Notes under the pieces: model-generated
What the model was told of the DNA's origin: nothing
Database searches by the model: none
What the model saw: the letters and a program-made list of their open reading frames with translations, nothing else
Shown: positions 9,001 to 14,593 of the stretch, in pieces
Layout of the letters: each line of letters opens with the position of its first letter
How positions within the stretch are numbered: the stretch's first letter is position 1
Position numbers and translations under genes: made by a program
DNA from: an uncultured Bacteroidales bacterium
GTDB taxonomy: Bacteria; Bacteroidota; Bacteroidia; Bacteroidales; UBA932
Assembly: GCA_905235535.1 (NCBI GenBank)
Contig: CAJOLS010000005.1
Span: 1 to 35,538 of the forward strand
DNA: 35,538 bases
Direction of reading: 5' to 3'

Positions 9001-9286
9001 ACAAGTTTTGGTTCTCCACTTTACGGTACCCCAGCATTTCCACACTGACGGTGTAAGGACCGCCAGGGGTGATGCCGTTGATACGGTAGTAACCATTGGC
9101 GTCCGAAAGAGCATAGAACGTGGAACCCGTGGGCTGATAAACAGCAATCACGGCGGCGCCACTCACATTACCGTCTGCAGCGGTAATGTGTCCGCCAATG
9201 GAAGACGTGGTCACCTGAGCATAGGCGACAGTGCCCGCAATCAGCGTAGTGAATGCGAGCAGAAGGCTTTTGAAAGCTTGTTTCAT
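6005..9286 (-). CDS. Oar-like TonB-dependent receptor
   Basis: Large outer-membrane receptor of 1093 residues. A signal peptide is cut after AYA (residue 23). Residues about 28-115 form a carboxypeptidase-regulatory-like domain, followed by a plug region with VTVDGAAFNNAFG and the Oar-family signature ITPFDVRHSGFTGGAINAVTKSG split over residues about 215-245. The remainder is a 22-strand-type barrel ending in the expected C-terminal aromatic (ISARLFF). There is no SusD partner on either side, so this is not a typical polysaccharide-utilisation pair; Oar-like receptors have been tied to uptake or export of peptides and proteins, but the substrate here is unknown. It stands alone between a strong terminator and its own promoter. 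Confidence 0.9.
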   Translation of the reverse strand: MKQAFKSLLLAFTTLIAGTVAYAQVTTSSIGGHITAADGNVSGAAVIAVYQPTGSTFYALSDANGYYRINGITPGGPYTVSVEMLGYRKVENQNLYAPLGETLVVNAALEDESLSLDAVVFVADGTESNMNVNRSGAGTSVSLRTMQTLPTTSRSLNDVMKLTPQASTTSNGLAVGGGNFRSSYVTVDGAAFNNAFGIGSNLPAGGTPISIDALEQMSVNITPFDVRHSGFTGGAINAVTKSGTNEWHASVYDYYTSDKVRGYKIEGEDLNRTSTLDNTVGFTVGGPIVKNKLFFFVNAEYSSDVVAGSSKVVSTASGRVDPNFVPNQDIVRPTEKFMNEVLDYLSQTYNYNPGRYQGYSISTPDYKIMGRLDWIINSDNRLNLRASYTHNASPSSPSSSISPLASSVYNRNTYGRTSTYAQFFESNRYTTDMNFMSVAAELNSRLFEGNGANMFRVTWSHQNEPRSFVGGNFPTVDILEPYTDDKGNVQNAVLTCFGPDPFTYGNLRDVHTVVATDELSYTAGKHNIVGGLQYEFDNTKNGYMQGGLGYYVYDSWEAFKAGGKPSAFAITHSNRDDLAQTFPAFNYHQLSAYVQDEIDFSDYFKLTFGLRAELPMYPSIAGNENKEFLALANSSQSMKGMSTADMPKARINLSPRIGFNWDVLKNRNLVIRGGSGLYTGRIPFVWIVSVAGNSNNLQAQYIDNNGTGANTPNFHATTEEILQDIYGGSFKAQDLYAPTSATILDKNLQMPTTWKSSLAIDGRLPGGVKVSLEGIFNYDLNSVYAQRLGYVEGDGVSLPGEPAKRTSWKSEGLKNSMNSTVSPYYITNSKLHGTYYSITASAQKDFIFGLSLMAAYTRSGSKSIQEGYGDQVSTLFSGGNYGVNGSNVPELGHSAYVSPNRLIANVSYKIQEGRHFATTLALFYEGYNHCYVGGYSYTRYSYTLKSDVTGIGGAYNLIYIPTDAELSTMPFTSEENKAEFKAFIENDKYLSSHRGQYSERGALVAPWQNRINIKVAQDFIFNVANKPTTLQVGVDINNVANLLNSKWGLCKQVSAQEILDYKSNQYTFTAPTVQTYRSTFNTWQMLISARLFF

Positions 9287-9343
9287 AAAGTTTTTAATAA
9301 TAAATATTGATACTTGGAGTATTTTCTAACCAAAAATCCGCCG

Positions 9344-9351
9344 CAAAGTTA
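9344..9351 (-). promoter_or_regulatory. -7 promoter element of the TonB-dependent receptor
   Basis: Minus strand TAACTTTG matches TAnnTTTG. Nineteen bases further upstream is TTTT, an imperfect -33 box that overlaps the T-tract of the metK terminator. It predicts an AT-rich 5' leader of about 55 nt before the ATG at 9286. Confidence 0.6.
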
Positions 9352-9360
9352 CGAAATTTT

Positions 9361-9396
9361 CATATAATAAAAAACGGATTCCTTTCAGAATCCGTT
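9361..9396 (-). terminator. Intrinsic terminator of metK
   Basis: Read on the minus strand, AACGGATTC pairs with GAATCCGTT (9-bp stem, 9388-9396 with 9373-9381, 6-nt loop) and is followed by TTTTTTATTA. It lies just past the metK stop codon. A separate small palindrome (TTCAATCT, AA, AGATTGAA at 9403-9420) overlaps the stop codon itself. Confidence 0.88.
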
Positions 9397-9408
9397 ACTT
9401 TTTTCAAT

Positions 9409-10725
9409 CTAAAGATTGAAGGCCTGTTTGACGGCGTCCACGCTGTCCAGCAGTTCCCACCCAAAGAATTGGACAATTTTCTCTTTCCCCTGCACTTTCA
9501 CCATTTTGGTGTAGGGCTTCCGGCCCATGTGGCCGTACGCGGCCGTGGGGGCGTAGATGGGATTCTTAAGCTGGAACTTGCGGATGATGGCGGCAGGCCG
9601 AAGGTCGAAGAGCTCCTGCACCCTGGCGGCAATCTCGCCGTCGGACAGACCGCCGACGGCCGTACCGTAAGTATCTACGAAAACGCTCACCGGCTGTGCT
9701 ACGCCAATGGCATAGGCCAGCTGCACCAGGCACTCGGAAGCCACTCCGGCGGCCACCAGGTTTTTGGCTATGTAGCGGGCGGCGTAAGCGGCGCTGCGGT
9801 CCACCTTGGAAGGGTCCTTGCCGGAGAAGGCTCCGCCACCGTGAGCGCCCTTGCCTCCGTAGGTATCTACAATGATCTTCCGGCCCGTAAGACCGGTGTC
9901 TCCGTGAGGGCCGCCAATCACAAACTTGCCCGTAGGGTTCACGTGCAGGATAAAACCGTGGATGAGACGGGCGGTTTCCTCCGGTAGGGAGGCCTTCAGG
10001 CGGGGAATGAGGATGGTTTCCACATCATCGCGGATCTTGTTTCTCATGGCCTCGTCCACGGTGACCTGGCCATACTGGGCCACGGCATCCTCATAGGACA
10101 TCTTGCCCAGGCTCTCGGGCACGAATTCGTCGTGCTGGGTGCTCAGGACAATGGTATGCACCTTCACGGGCTGGTGGGTTTCCCCGTCATATTCAATGGT
10201 AAACTGGCTCTTGGCATCCGGACGCAGGTAAGGCATCAGTTCCAGTTCGTTATGGCGGATATCGGCCAGGATCTGGAGAATCTTGTGGCTCAGGTACAGC
10301 GGCAGGGGCATGTAGTCCTCCGTGTCGCGGCAGGCATAACCGAACATCATGCCCTGGTCACCGGCGCCCTGCTCATCCTCCGTGGCCCTTTCCACGCCGC
10401 GGTTGATGTCGGCGCTCTGCTCGTGGAGGGCGCTCAAAACGCCGCAGCTGGAGGCGTCGAACATATAATCGGCCTTGGTGTAACCAATCTTGCGGATGGT
10501 GCTGCGGACGGTGTTCTGGATGTCCACGTAGGCCTCGGCCTTGACCTCTCCCATCACCACCACCATACCGGTGGAGCAGAAGCTCTCGCAGGCCACCTTG
10601 GCCTCGGGGTCCTGTTTGAGGAATTCATCCAGAATGGCGTCGGAAATCTGGTCGGCCACTTTGTCGGGATGGCCTTCGCTGACCGATTCGGAAGTAAAAA
10701 GATAGTTCTTTGCCATATTCGCCAT
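9409..10725 (-). CDS. metK: S-adenosylmethionine synthase
   Basis: Makes S-adenosylmethionine from methionine and ATP in the cytosol. All three family signatures are visible: the N-terminal [18 protein letters not shown] segment, the hexapeptide GAGDQG, and the phosphate-binding [15 protein letters not shown] stretch. I chose the ATG at 10725 (protein starts [10 protein letters not shown], 438 residues). The same frame is open to an ATG at 10776, but those extra 17 residues are not family-like; an ATG at 10716 (MAKNYLF) is an equally plausible start. A near-perfect promoter lies about 100 bp upstream and leaves a leader of roughly 90 nt. The gene stands alone between its promoter and terminator. 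Confidence 0.97.
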   Translation of the reverse strand: MANMAKNYLFTSESVSEGHPDKVADQISDAILDEFLKQDPEAKVACESFCSTGMVVVMGEVKAEAYVDIQNTVRSTIRKIGYTKADYMFDASSCGVLSALHEQSADINRGVERATEDEQGAGDQGMMFGYACRDTEDYMPLPLYLSHKILQILADIRHNELELMPYLRPDAKSQFTIEYDGETHQPVKVHTIVLSTQHDEFVPESLGKMSYEDAVAQYGQVTVDEAMRNKIRDDVETILIPRLKASLPEETARLIHGFILHVNPTGKFVIGGPHGDTGLTGRKIIVDTYGGKGAHGGGAFSGKDPSKVDRSAAYAARYIAKNLVAAGVASECLVQLAYAIGVAQPVSVFVDTYGTAVGGLSDGEIAARVQELFDLRPAAIIRKFQLKNPIYAPTAAYGHMGRKPYTKMVKVQGKEKIVQFFGWELLDSVDAVKQAFNL

Positions 10726-10759
10726 AATATAAAAATTAGCCCCGGGCAAATATGCGGAG

Positions 10760-10797
10760 GCTAAAACACAAAACACTGATATGAAATGAATTTTAGC
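10760..10797 (-). other. Possible structured metK leader
   Basis: Within the predicted metK leader GCTAAAA and TTTTAGC can pair (7 bp, 24-nt loop, weak AT-rich stem), and a further GCTAA and a GCCCGGGGC stretch sit just before the start codon. I could not match it to a known SAM riboswitch class, so it is only a candidate leader structure. Confidence 0.25.
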
Positions 10798-10822
10798 ATT
10801 TTTTAACGTGGTTGCAAGCAGC

Positions 10823-10853
10823 CAAATCTATCCACATATTTTGGGGTTGCAAA
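10823..10853 (-). promoter_or_regulatory. metK promoter (Bacteroidota -33/-7 type)
   Basis: On the minus strand TTTG (10850-10853) is followed after exactly 19 bp by TAGATTTG (10823-10830), a full match to the Bacteroidota consensus TTTG-N19-TAnnTTTG. A second TACCTTTG at 10848-10855 overlaps the -33 box and could be an alternative -7 element. Confidence 0.8.
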
Positions 10854-10890
10854 GGTAGAAAGTATTTTTGAAAGAGCAAAAAAAATTTGA

Positions 10891-10917
10891 AGATTCTTCA
10901 CTTCGTTCAGAATGACA
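10891..10917 (-). repeat. Hairpin repeat family 2, copy 1 (downstream of miaA)
   Basis: A 27-bp repeat beginning AGATTCTTC and ending TTCAGAATGACA. ATTCT pairs with AGAAT, and an inner AC pairs with GT around a TTC loop. It is an exact inverted copy of 11795-11821, so the pair flanks miaA. Just after it GACA-GGC-TGTC forms a further tiny hairpin at the miaA stop codon. Confidence 0.85.
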
Positions 10918-10922
10918 GGCTG

Positions 10923-11774
10923 TCATGGCCGGGTCCAATGGATTTGTACGCCGTCGCGTTCCATACCCCGGAACCAGGTCATCTGGCGCTTGGCAAACTG
11001 GTGGATGGCATTCCCCAGGGAAATGACCATATCCCCGTAGGATAGTTCTCCCAGGACATACTGCGTAACAAACTTATACTCAAGCCCGTAATAAAGAAGA
11101 TCCGGGGCCGGTACGGTCTTCAGCAAGCACTGGATTTCCTCCACCAGCCCCTCTTTCAGGCGCTCCTCCAGCCGGCGGTCTATGCGCGTCACGCGTTCCT
11201 CGCGGGATACGAGCGTACCAATGTAATAGGGCTTCTGCGGAAGGGCCTCGTCCGGAAGGCCGTTCTGTCTTTCGAATTTATAGGCCCGGGTTACGGACTC
11301 GATGTACAGCCCGGACCCACCGCAGAGGATGGGAACGGAGCCCCGGCTCCTGACATCGGCATAAGCCCTGGCAAAAGCGGCCTGGTACTGGTAGATATTG
11401 AATTTGCTGCCCGCCGGCACTATGTCGATGAGGTGATAGGGCACGTCTCCATATTCCCCCAGGTCTTTTCCCGTGCCTATGTCCATGCCCGTGTACACCT
11501 GACGGGAATCAGCCGAAAGAATCTCTGCGGAAGGAGATTCTTCGCTTCGCTCAGAATGACAAGAAAGACAACGGGAAAGTTGGCGAGCCAGCTGCACGGC
11601 GTAGCGGGTTTTGCCGGAAGCCGTGGGACCCAGGACGCAGATAAGGTCCACTTCCCCTTCGGCATACGCACGCGCCAGGGCCACGGGGTCTATCACCTCC
11701 GGGGCCGGCAGCTGGGCCATGGGCGGAATGCCGGGCCTGTCCGGCAGCAGCTGGGTCTTGTTGAGCTTGTTCAT
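10923..11774 (-). CDS. miaA: tRNA dimethylallyltransferase, with an in-frame repeat insertion
   Basis: Transfers a dimethylallyl group to A37 of tRNAs that read UNN codons. From the ATG at 11774 the protein is 283 residues: P-loop GPTASGKT at 49-56, SADSRQVYTGMDIGTGKD from about 87, the DIV segment, GGSGLYIE, and a C-terminal KRQMTWFRGM motif. This DSRQ/GTGKD form is the short Bacteroidota type. Residues about 68-82, lying between the P-loop helix and the EILSADSRQ strand, are an insert reading roughly RCLSCHSERSEESPS. It is encoded by a copy of hairpin repeat family 2 (11535-11561) and is absent from ordinary MiaA. The frame is kept, so the enzyme may work if the loop tolerates it. The open frame extends upstream to 11858, but that part is translated repeat sequence and I reject it. 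Confidence 0.9.
   Translation of the reverse strand: MNKLNKTQLLPDRPGIPPMAQLPAPEVIDPVALARAYAEGEVDLICVLGPTASGKTRYAVQLARQLSRCLSCHSERSEESPSAEILSADSRQVYTGMDIGTGKDLGEYGDVPYHLIDIVPAGSKFNIYQYQAAFARAYADVRSRGSVPILCGGSGLYIESVTRAYKFERQNGLPDEALPQKPYYIGTLVSREERVTRIDRRLEERLKEGLVEEIQCLLKTVPAPDLLYYGLEYKFVTQYVLGELSYGDMVISLGNAIHQFAKRQMTWFRGMERDGVQIHWTRP
11535..11561 (-). repeat. Hairpin repeat family 2, copy 2 (inside miaA)
   Basis: This copy begins AGATTCTTC and ends CTCAGAATGACA. Compared with the flanking copies the inner pair is GC/GC instead of AC/GT. It is read in frame on the minus strand as CHSERSEES within MiaA, a peptide string I recognise as a translated dispersed bacterial repeat. Confidence 0.88.
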
Positions 11775-11779
11775 GGATG

Positions 11780-11787
11780 CAAAAATA
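11780..11787 (-). promoter_or_regulatory. miaA -7 element, probably giving a leaderless mRNA
   Basis: Minus strand TATTTTTG matches TAnnTTTG and ends five bases before the miaA ATG. Nineteen bases upstream is TTCG, which lies inside the family 2 repeat at 11795-11821, so the repeat may supply the -33 region. Transcription would start at or next to the start codon. Confidence 0.5.
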
Positions 11788-11794
11788 CACAATT

Positions 11795-11821
11795 TGTCAT
11801 TCTGAACGAAGTGAAGAATCT
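11795..11821 (+). repeat. Hairpin repeat family 2, copy 3 (upstream of miaA)
   Basis: Exact reverse complement of copy 1 at 10891-10917 (27 of 27 bases by eye). It begins TGTCATTCTGAACG and ends GAAGAATCT. It sits just outside the miaA promoter and may overlap its -33 box. Confidence 0.85.
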
Positions 11822-11844
11822 TTTTATTAACTTTGCACTCCCGA

Positions 11845-11873
11845 AGATTCTTCGGCAAAGCCTCAGAATGACA
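11845..11873 (-). repeat. Hairpin repeat family 2, copy 4 (variant core)
   Basis: It keeps the ends AGATTCTTC and TCAGAATGACA, but the core is GGC-AAA-GCC instead of AC-TTC-GT, so pairing is preserved with a longer inner stem. It lies 3 bp from the left end of the 164-bp element at 11877. Confidence 0.8.
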
Positions 11874-11876
11874 TTT

Positions 11877-12040
11877 AGAGTCTGTTTTGAAATGATTGAT
11901 ATTTTTATTTATAGTTTATTTTTGTGGAAATTTTTCTTGAAAATTTTTGGCCATAGGGGGGCCCATGGGTGAAAATTTTTGAGGAAAATTTACCAAAAAG
12001 AAACATAAAGAATTTATTGAATCATTTCAAAACAGACTCT
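11877..12040 (+). mobile_element. MITE-like element, full copy (repeat family 1, copy A)
   Basis: A 164-bp AT-rich element with perfect 21-bp terminal inverted repeats: A followed by GAGTCTGTTTTGAAATGATT at 11877-11897, mirrored at 12020-12040. Much of the interior is an imperfect long palindrome with a GC-rich centre (CCATAGGG with CCCATGG). The first 83 bp are identical to another copy at 35445-35527, which points to recent spread. It has no coding capacity, so a transposase would have to act in trans. TA dinucleotides beside the ends of several copies suggest TA target choice. The right end stops one base before the smpB start codon. Confidence 0.85.
11895..11924 (+). promoter_or_regulatory. 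Candidate promoter carried inside the MITE-like element
   Basis: ATTG (11895-11898) and TATTTTTG (11917-11924) are 18 bp apart, close to the Bacteroidota consensus and pointing toward smpB. Because the element ends at the smpB start, transcription of smpB must begin inside the element or further upstream. The leader would then contain the element's central hairpin. Confidence 0.45.
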
Positions 12041-12041
12041 T

Positions 12042-12497
12042 ATGCCCAAAGCAAAAAGCACCATACAGATCAAGAACCGCCGGGCCTCGTTCGACTACGA
12101 GTTCCTGGAAACGTACACCGCCGGCATCCAGCTGGTGGGAACGGAGATCAAGTCCATCCGGGCGGGCAAGTGCTCCCTGCAGGACGCCTATTGCTTTTTT
12201 GTGGGCAACGAGCTTTTCGTACGGGGAATGAACATAGCCCTCTATCACTGGGGCAGCTGGGGCCAGCACGAACCCGTAAGGGACCGTCGCCTGCTCCTGA
12301 ATCGCAAGGAACTCAGGCACTTGCAGCAGGCCGACAAGCAGAAAGGCCTCACCATCGTGGCCGTCAGGCTCTTCATTGCCGAAAACGGATTCGCCAAGCT
12401 GGTCATTGCCCTGGCCAAGGGCAAGAAAGAATACGACAAGCGCCAGTCCATCAAAGACAAGGACCTCCGCCGCGAAATGGACCGCAACGGGTATTAG
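12042..12497 (+). CDS. smpB: SsrA-binding protein
   Basis: Binds tmRNA and delivers it to stalled ribosomes for trans-translation. The 151-residue protein has the family layout: an N-terminal [19 protein letters not shown] strand region, [18 protein letters not shown], the [12 protein letters not shown] loop, and a basic tail ([22 protein letters not shown]) in the position that enters the mRNA channel. Length and order are normal. What is unusual is the start: the ATG begins one base after the terminal inverted repeat of the MITE-like element, so no native upstream region is left and the element must supply the leader and possibly the promoter. Downstream are two hairpins before the convergent M23 gene. 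Confidence 0.97.
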   Translation: MPKAKSTIQIKNRRASFDYEFLETYTAGIQLVGTEIKSIRAGKCSLQDAYCFFVGNELFVRGMNIALYHWGSWGQHEPVRDRRLLLNRKELRHLQQADKQKGLTIVAVRLFIAENGFAKLVIALAKGKKEYDKRQSIKDKDLRREMDRNGY

Positions 12498-12537
12498 GTT
12501 GAATCGAAGGACCTCGGAGCGAAGCGACACAGGGGGT

Positions 12538-12597
12538 CTGGGGGATTAGGCCCCCAGTCGTCGAAGACTTTTGGTCGATGGGTGTCAGTCCATCGAC
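12538..12597. terminator. Two hairpins between smpB and the M23 peptidase gene
   Basis: CTGGGGG pairs with CCCCCAG (12538-12557, 6-nt loop), and GTCGATGG pairs with CCATCGAC (12574-12597, 8-nt loop). The second spans the stop codon of the minus-strand gene. Neither has a clear U-tract, so a terminator role rests on their place between convergent genes. The GGGGATTAGGCCCCC core looks like a dispersed repeat. Confidence 0.5.
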
Positions 12598-13508
12598 TGG
12601 CTGGTTTTCGCGGCCATGAATTGCACACGGGAATAATCCTCCGGGGAAAGGGAGGAGAAGAGGAAGTCGATAGGGTCCTTCACTTCCCCCTTGTATCTCA
12701 CTTCAAAATGAAGATGGGGGGCCGATACGAAGGTGGAAACACCCACCGTGCCCACCACCTGGCCCAGGGAAACCGTTCTGCCCTGCATCACGGAAATGTC
12801 TCCCAACAGGCTGTACTTGGTCACATAACCGTTCCCATGGTCAATCTCCACCTCGTTGCCCAGGCCCTTGCGGGAGCGGGTCACCCTAATTACGCGCCCG
12901 GCGGCGGCCGCATACACCTTGGATCCCTGCGGGGCAATCAGGTCCAGGCCTTCGTGCGGCATCTGCAAGTTGTACACGGGATTATGCTTCATGCCCACCG
13001 AAGCTCCCACCTGCACGTAGGACATGTTTTTGATGGGAAGGGTGAGGGGCGGGATGCTGTCGGCCCTTTCCTGCAGCACCCGGAAAATATCGTAGAAATT
13101 CCGGTCTATCCGGGTGGCCATGGACATCAGGCTGTCGGAATGCGCGGAGGCCGATATCACATAATGCTTTTCCGGAAGGTTTTCATCTTCCCCTGCGGAC
13201 AGGGAAGCATATCCGCTAATCTCGTCCAGGGACGGCGGCCGGGTCTCGAAGAGTTCCTCGTAGATAGCCTCGTCCTTGTCCAGCAGGCCCTCGATAACAT
13301 CCCCGATAAGGTTTTCCTTGGCCTTCATGGCATCGTACAGGTTACTGTACAGGCGGTTTTCCTTCTGCAGCCGTTTTTCCTCCTGGGTAGAGAAAAAGAA
13401 CGCGAACAGCACATAAATCACGATGGCCGCAGACACGGAGGCAACCAGGTACCTTAACCCGGCCATCACCATGAGCTTGGTCTTGCTGTCTTTCTTCTTT
13501 GCCGCCAT
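12585..13508 (-). CDS. M23 family metallopeptidase (peptidoglycan endopeptidase), membrane anchored
   Basis: Predicted cell-wall peptidase of 307 residues acting in the periplasm. A basic N-terminus precedes one transmembrane segment (about 18-38, LVASVSAAIVIYVLFAFFF), then a region of about 130 residues with coiled-coil character, then the LytM/M23 domain. The zinc and catalytic residues are present: His185 and Asp189 (HEGLDL), His265 and His267 (PHLHFEV). Its ATG overlaps the stop codon of the upstream M23 gene by one base (TGATG), so the two paralogues are translationally coupled and probably produced together. One may regulate or heterodimerise with the other, but that is inference. Substrate cross-link cannot be told from sequence. 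Confidence 0.92.
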   Translation of the reverse strand: MAAKKKDSKTKLMVMAGLRYLVASVSAAIVIYVLFAFFFSTQEEKRLQKENRLYSNLYDAMKAKENLIGDVIEGLLDKDEAIYEELFETRPPSLDEISGYASLSAGEDENLPEKHYVISASAHSDSLMSMATRIDRNFYDIFRVLQERADSIPPLTLPIKNMSYVQVGASVGMKHNPVYNLQMPHEGLDLIAPQGSKVYAAAAGRVIRVTRSRKGLGNEVEIDHGNGYVTKYSLLGDISVMQGRTVSLGQVVGTVGVSTFVSAPHLHFEVRYKGEVKDPIDFLFSSLSPEDYSRVQFMAAKTSQSMD

Positions 13509-14461
13509 CAGTTCTGAGGTTTTCTTACCAGCTCGGCATAATCCTGGGCCGGAATGGTCAAATCCATATACAGGGCAGGATTCACGTATTCCTTACGGTA
13601 CAGCACTTCATAGTGCAGGTGCGGGCCGGTACTGCGGCCGCTGTTGCCGCTGAGGCCCACGCAGTCTCCCCTCTGGATACGCTGACCCAGCGTTACGTCA
13701 ATGCGGGACATGTGGGCATAGCGGGTCCTGTACCCGAAGCCGTGATCCACCTCCACGTGATTGCCATAGCCACCGCGCTCGTGGGCCACCTTAGCCACCA
13801 CGCCGTCACCCGTCACATAGATGGGATTGCCGGGAGGTGAGGCAAAGTCCATACCGGTATGCCGGCGGGTGATGCCCAGGAAGGGGTCTGACCTGAAGCC
13901 GAACCCGCTGGAAAGCCTGTAGGAGGAAGGGTCTGTATTTACCGGCGATATGGCCGGAATGTGAGAAGCCATGTCACCGGCCGTACGCTGGAGGGTGGAG
14001 ACGTCGTCAAAAGACTTGGACTGCACAAAGACCCGCTTCTCCAGGATGTCCAGGCGGCGGGTAATGTCCAGCACGGCCGTGCCTTCCAAATTGGCATAAC
14101 GGCTCTCTCCTCCCAGGCCGGAATGGCGGATGGCCTGCGGGATTTCGTCCAGGCCATAAACGGAGCGGTACACGCGGTCGTCCCTCTCTTCCATCATGGA
14201 AAGGAGCTCCTCGTAGCTGTCCAGCTGCTGGGACATCTGGTCTATCCGGGTGTTCCATTCTGCGTTCGTATGCCTCAGGATGGCCGTTTTGGGGAGGTCT
14301 GCCTTCATGACCGAGACGCGAACCCACATGAACAGGAGAAACAGGGAAAGGCCTGCCAGGGTGACCACCGCCACCTGCCAGCCCTGGACACGGGCCTCCT
14401 CCCGGACATCCACCATCAGGGTCTCCGGGTTCATCACATATTTCTTCCTGCTCTTGGCCAT
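13508..14461 (-). CDS. M23 family metallopeptidase, membrane anchored (upstream paralogue)
   Basis: A 317-residue partner of the downstream M23 gene with the same build: a short cytosolic N-terminus (MAKSRKKYVMNPETLMVD), one transmembrane segment (about 29-49, VAVVTLAGLSLFLLFMWV), a coiled-coil-like stalk, and a C-terminal M23 domain with His201 and Asp205 (HTGMDF) and His281 and His283 (PHLHYEV). Residues for zinc binding and catalysis are intact. The frame is open to an ATG at 14515, but I chose 14461 because a TACCTTTG -7 box ends about ten bases upstream and the MNPETLMVD opening looks like a natural N-terminus. It is divergent from alaS and first in a two-gene operon. Confidence 0.9.
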   Translation of the reverse strand: MAKSRKKYVMNPETLMVDVREEARVQGWQVAVVTLAGLSLFLLFMWVRVSVMKADLPKTAILRHTNAEWNTRIDQMSQQLDSYEELLSMMEERDDRVYRSVYGLDEIPQAIRHSGLGGESRYANLEGTAVLDITRRLDILEKRVFVQSKSFDDVSTLQRTAGDMASHIPAISPVNTDPSSYRLSSGFGFRSDPFLGITRRHTGMDFASPPGNPIYVTGDGVVAKVAHERGGYGNHVEVDHGFGYRTRYAHMSRIDVTLGQRIQRGDCVGLSGNSGRSTGPHLHYEVLYRKEYVNPALYMDLTIPAQDYAELVRKPQN

Positions 14462-14471
14462 TTTCGAAACA

Positions 14472-14479
14472 CAAAGGTA
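14472..14479 (-). promoter_or_regulatory. -7 element of the M23 peptidase pair
   Basis: Minus strand TACCTTTG matches TAnnTTTG and predicts a leader of only about five bases before the ATG at 14461. The -33 box is weak (TTCG, 17 bp upstream). It is a useful argument against the longer start at 14515. Confidence 0.55.
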
Positions 14480-14552
14480 ACAATTTTCTTCGGAATCGAA
14501 GGTCTGTCTGCACATTCTATGCCTTCCGCAAGGTTTTTCGTGGATTTTTGTG

Positions 14553-14560
14553 TAATTTTG
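14553..14560 (+). promoter_or_regulatory. -7 element of alaS
   Basis: TAATTTTG on the plus strand matches TAnnTTTG, about 33 bp before the alaS ATG. No good TTTG was found 19-21 bp upstream. It is back to back with the M23 promoter. Confidence 0.55.
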
Positions 14561-14593
14561 CAGACTATATCAAGAATAAAGTAACTAATACAT

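Noticed and set aside
6308..9310. Long plus-strand open frame of about 1000 codons opposite the TonB-dependent receptor
   Set aside because: It is an antisense shadow caused by codon bias of a GC-rich gene. The minus-strand reading has a signal peptide, plug and barrel motifs; this one has none.
10726..10776. Longer metK start adding [17 protein letters not shown]
   Set aside because: These residues are unlike MetK proteins, and the sequence lies in the predicted leader between promoter and ATG.
10726..10830. A known SAM riboswitch (SAM-I or SAM-II) upstream of metK
   Set aside because: I could not find the conserved core of either class; kept only as a weak structured-leader candidate.
11775..11858. 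Longer miaA start adding residues including ILHFVQND
   Set aside because: The extension is translated hairpin repeat sequence upstream of the -7 box and not MiaA-like.
10891..11873. CRISPR array
   Set aside because: Repeats are irregularly spaced, in both orientations and one is inside a gene; they are dispersed hairpins, not direct repeats with uniform spacers.
11969..12502. Plus-strand open frame overlapping the MITE-like element and smpB
   Set aside because: A different frame across smpB; its protein is low-complexity Arg/Gly/Pro sequence, while the smpB frame is complete and family-like.
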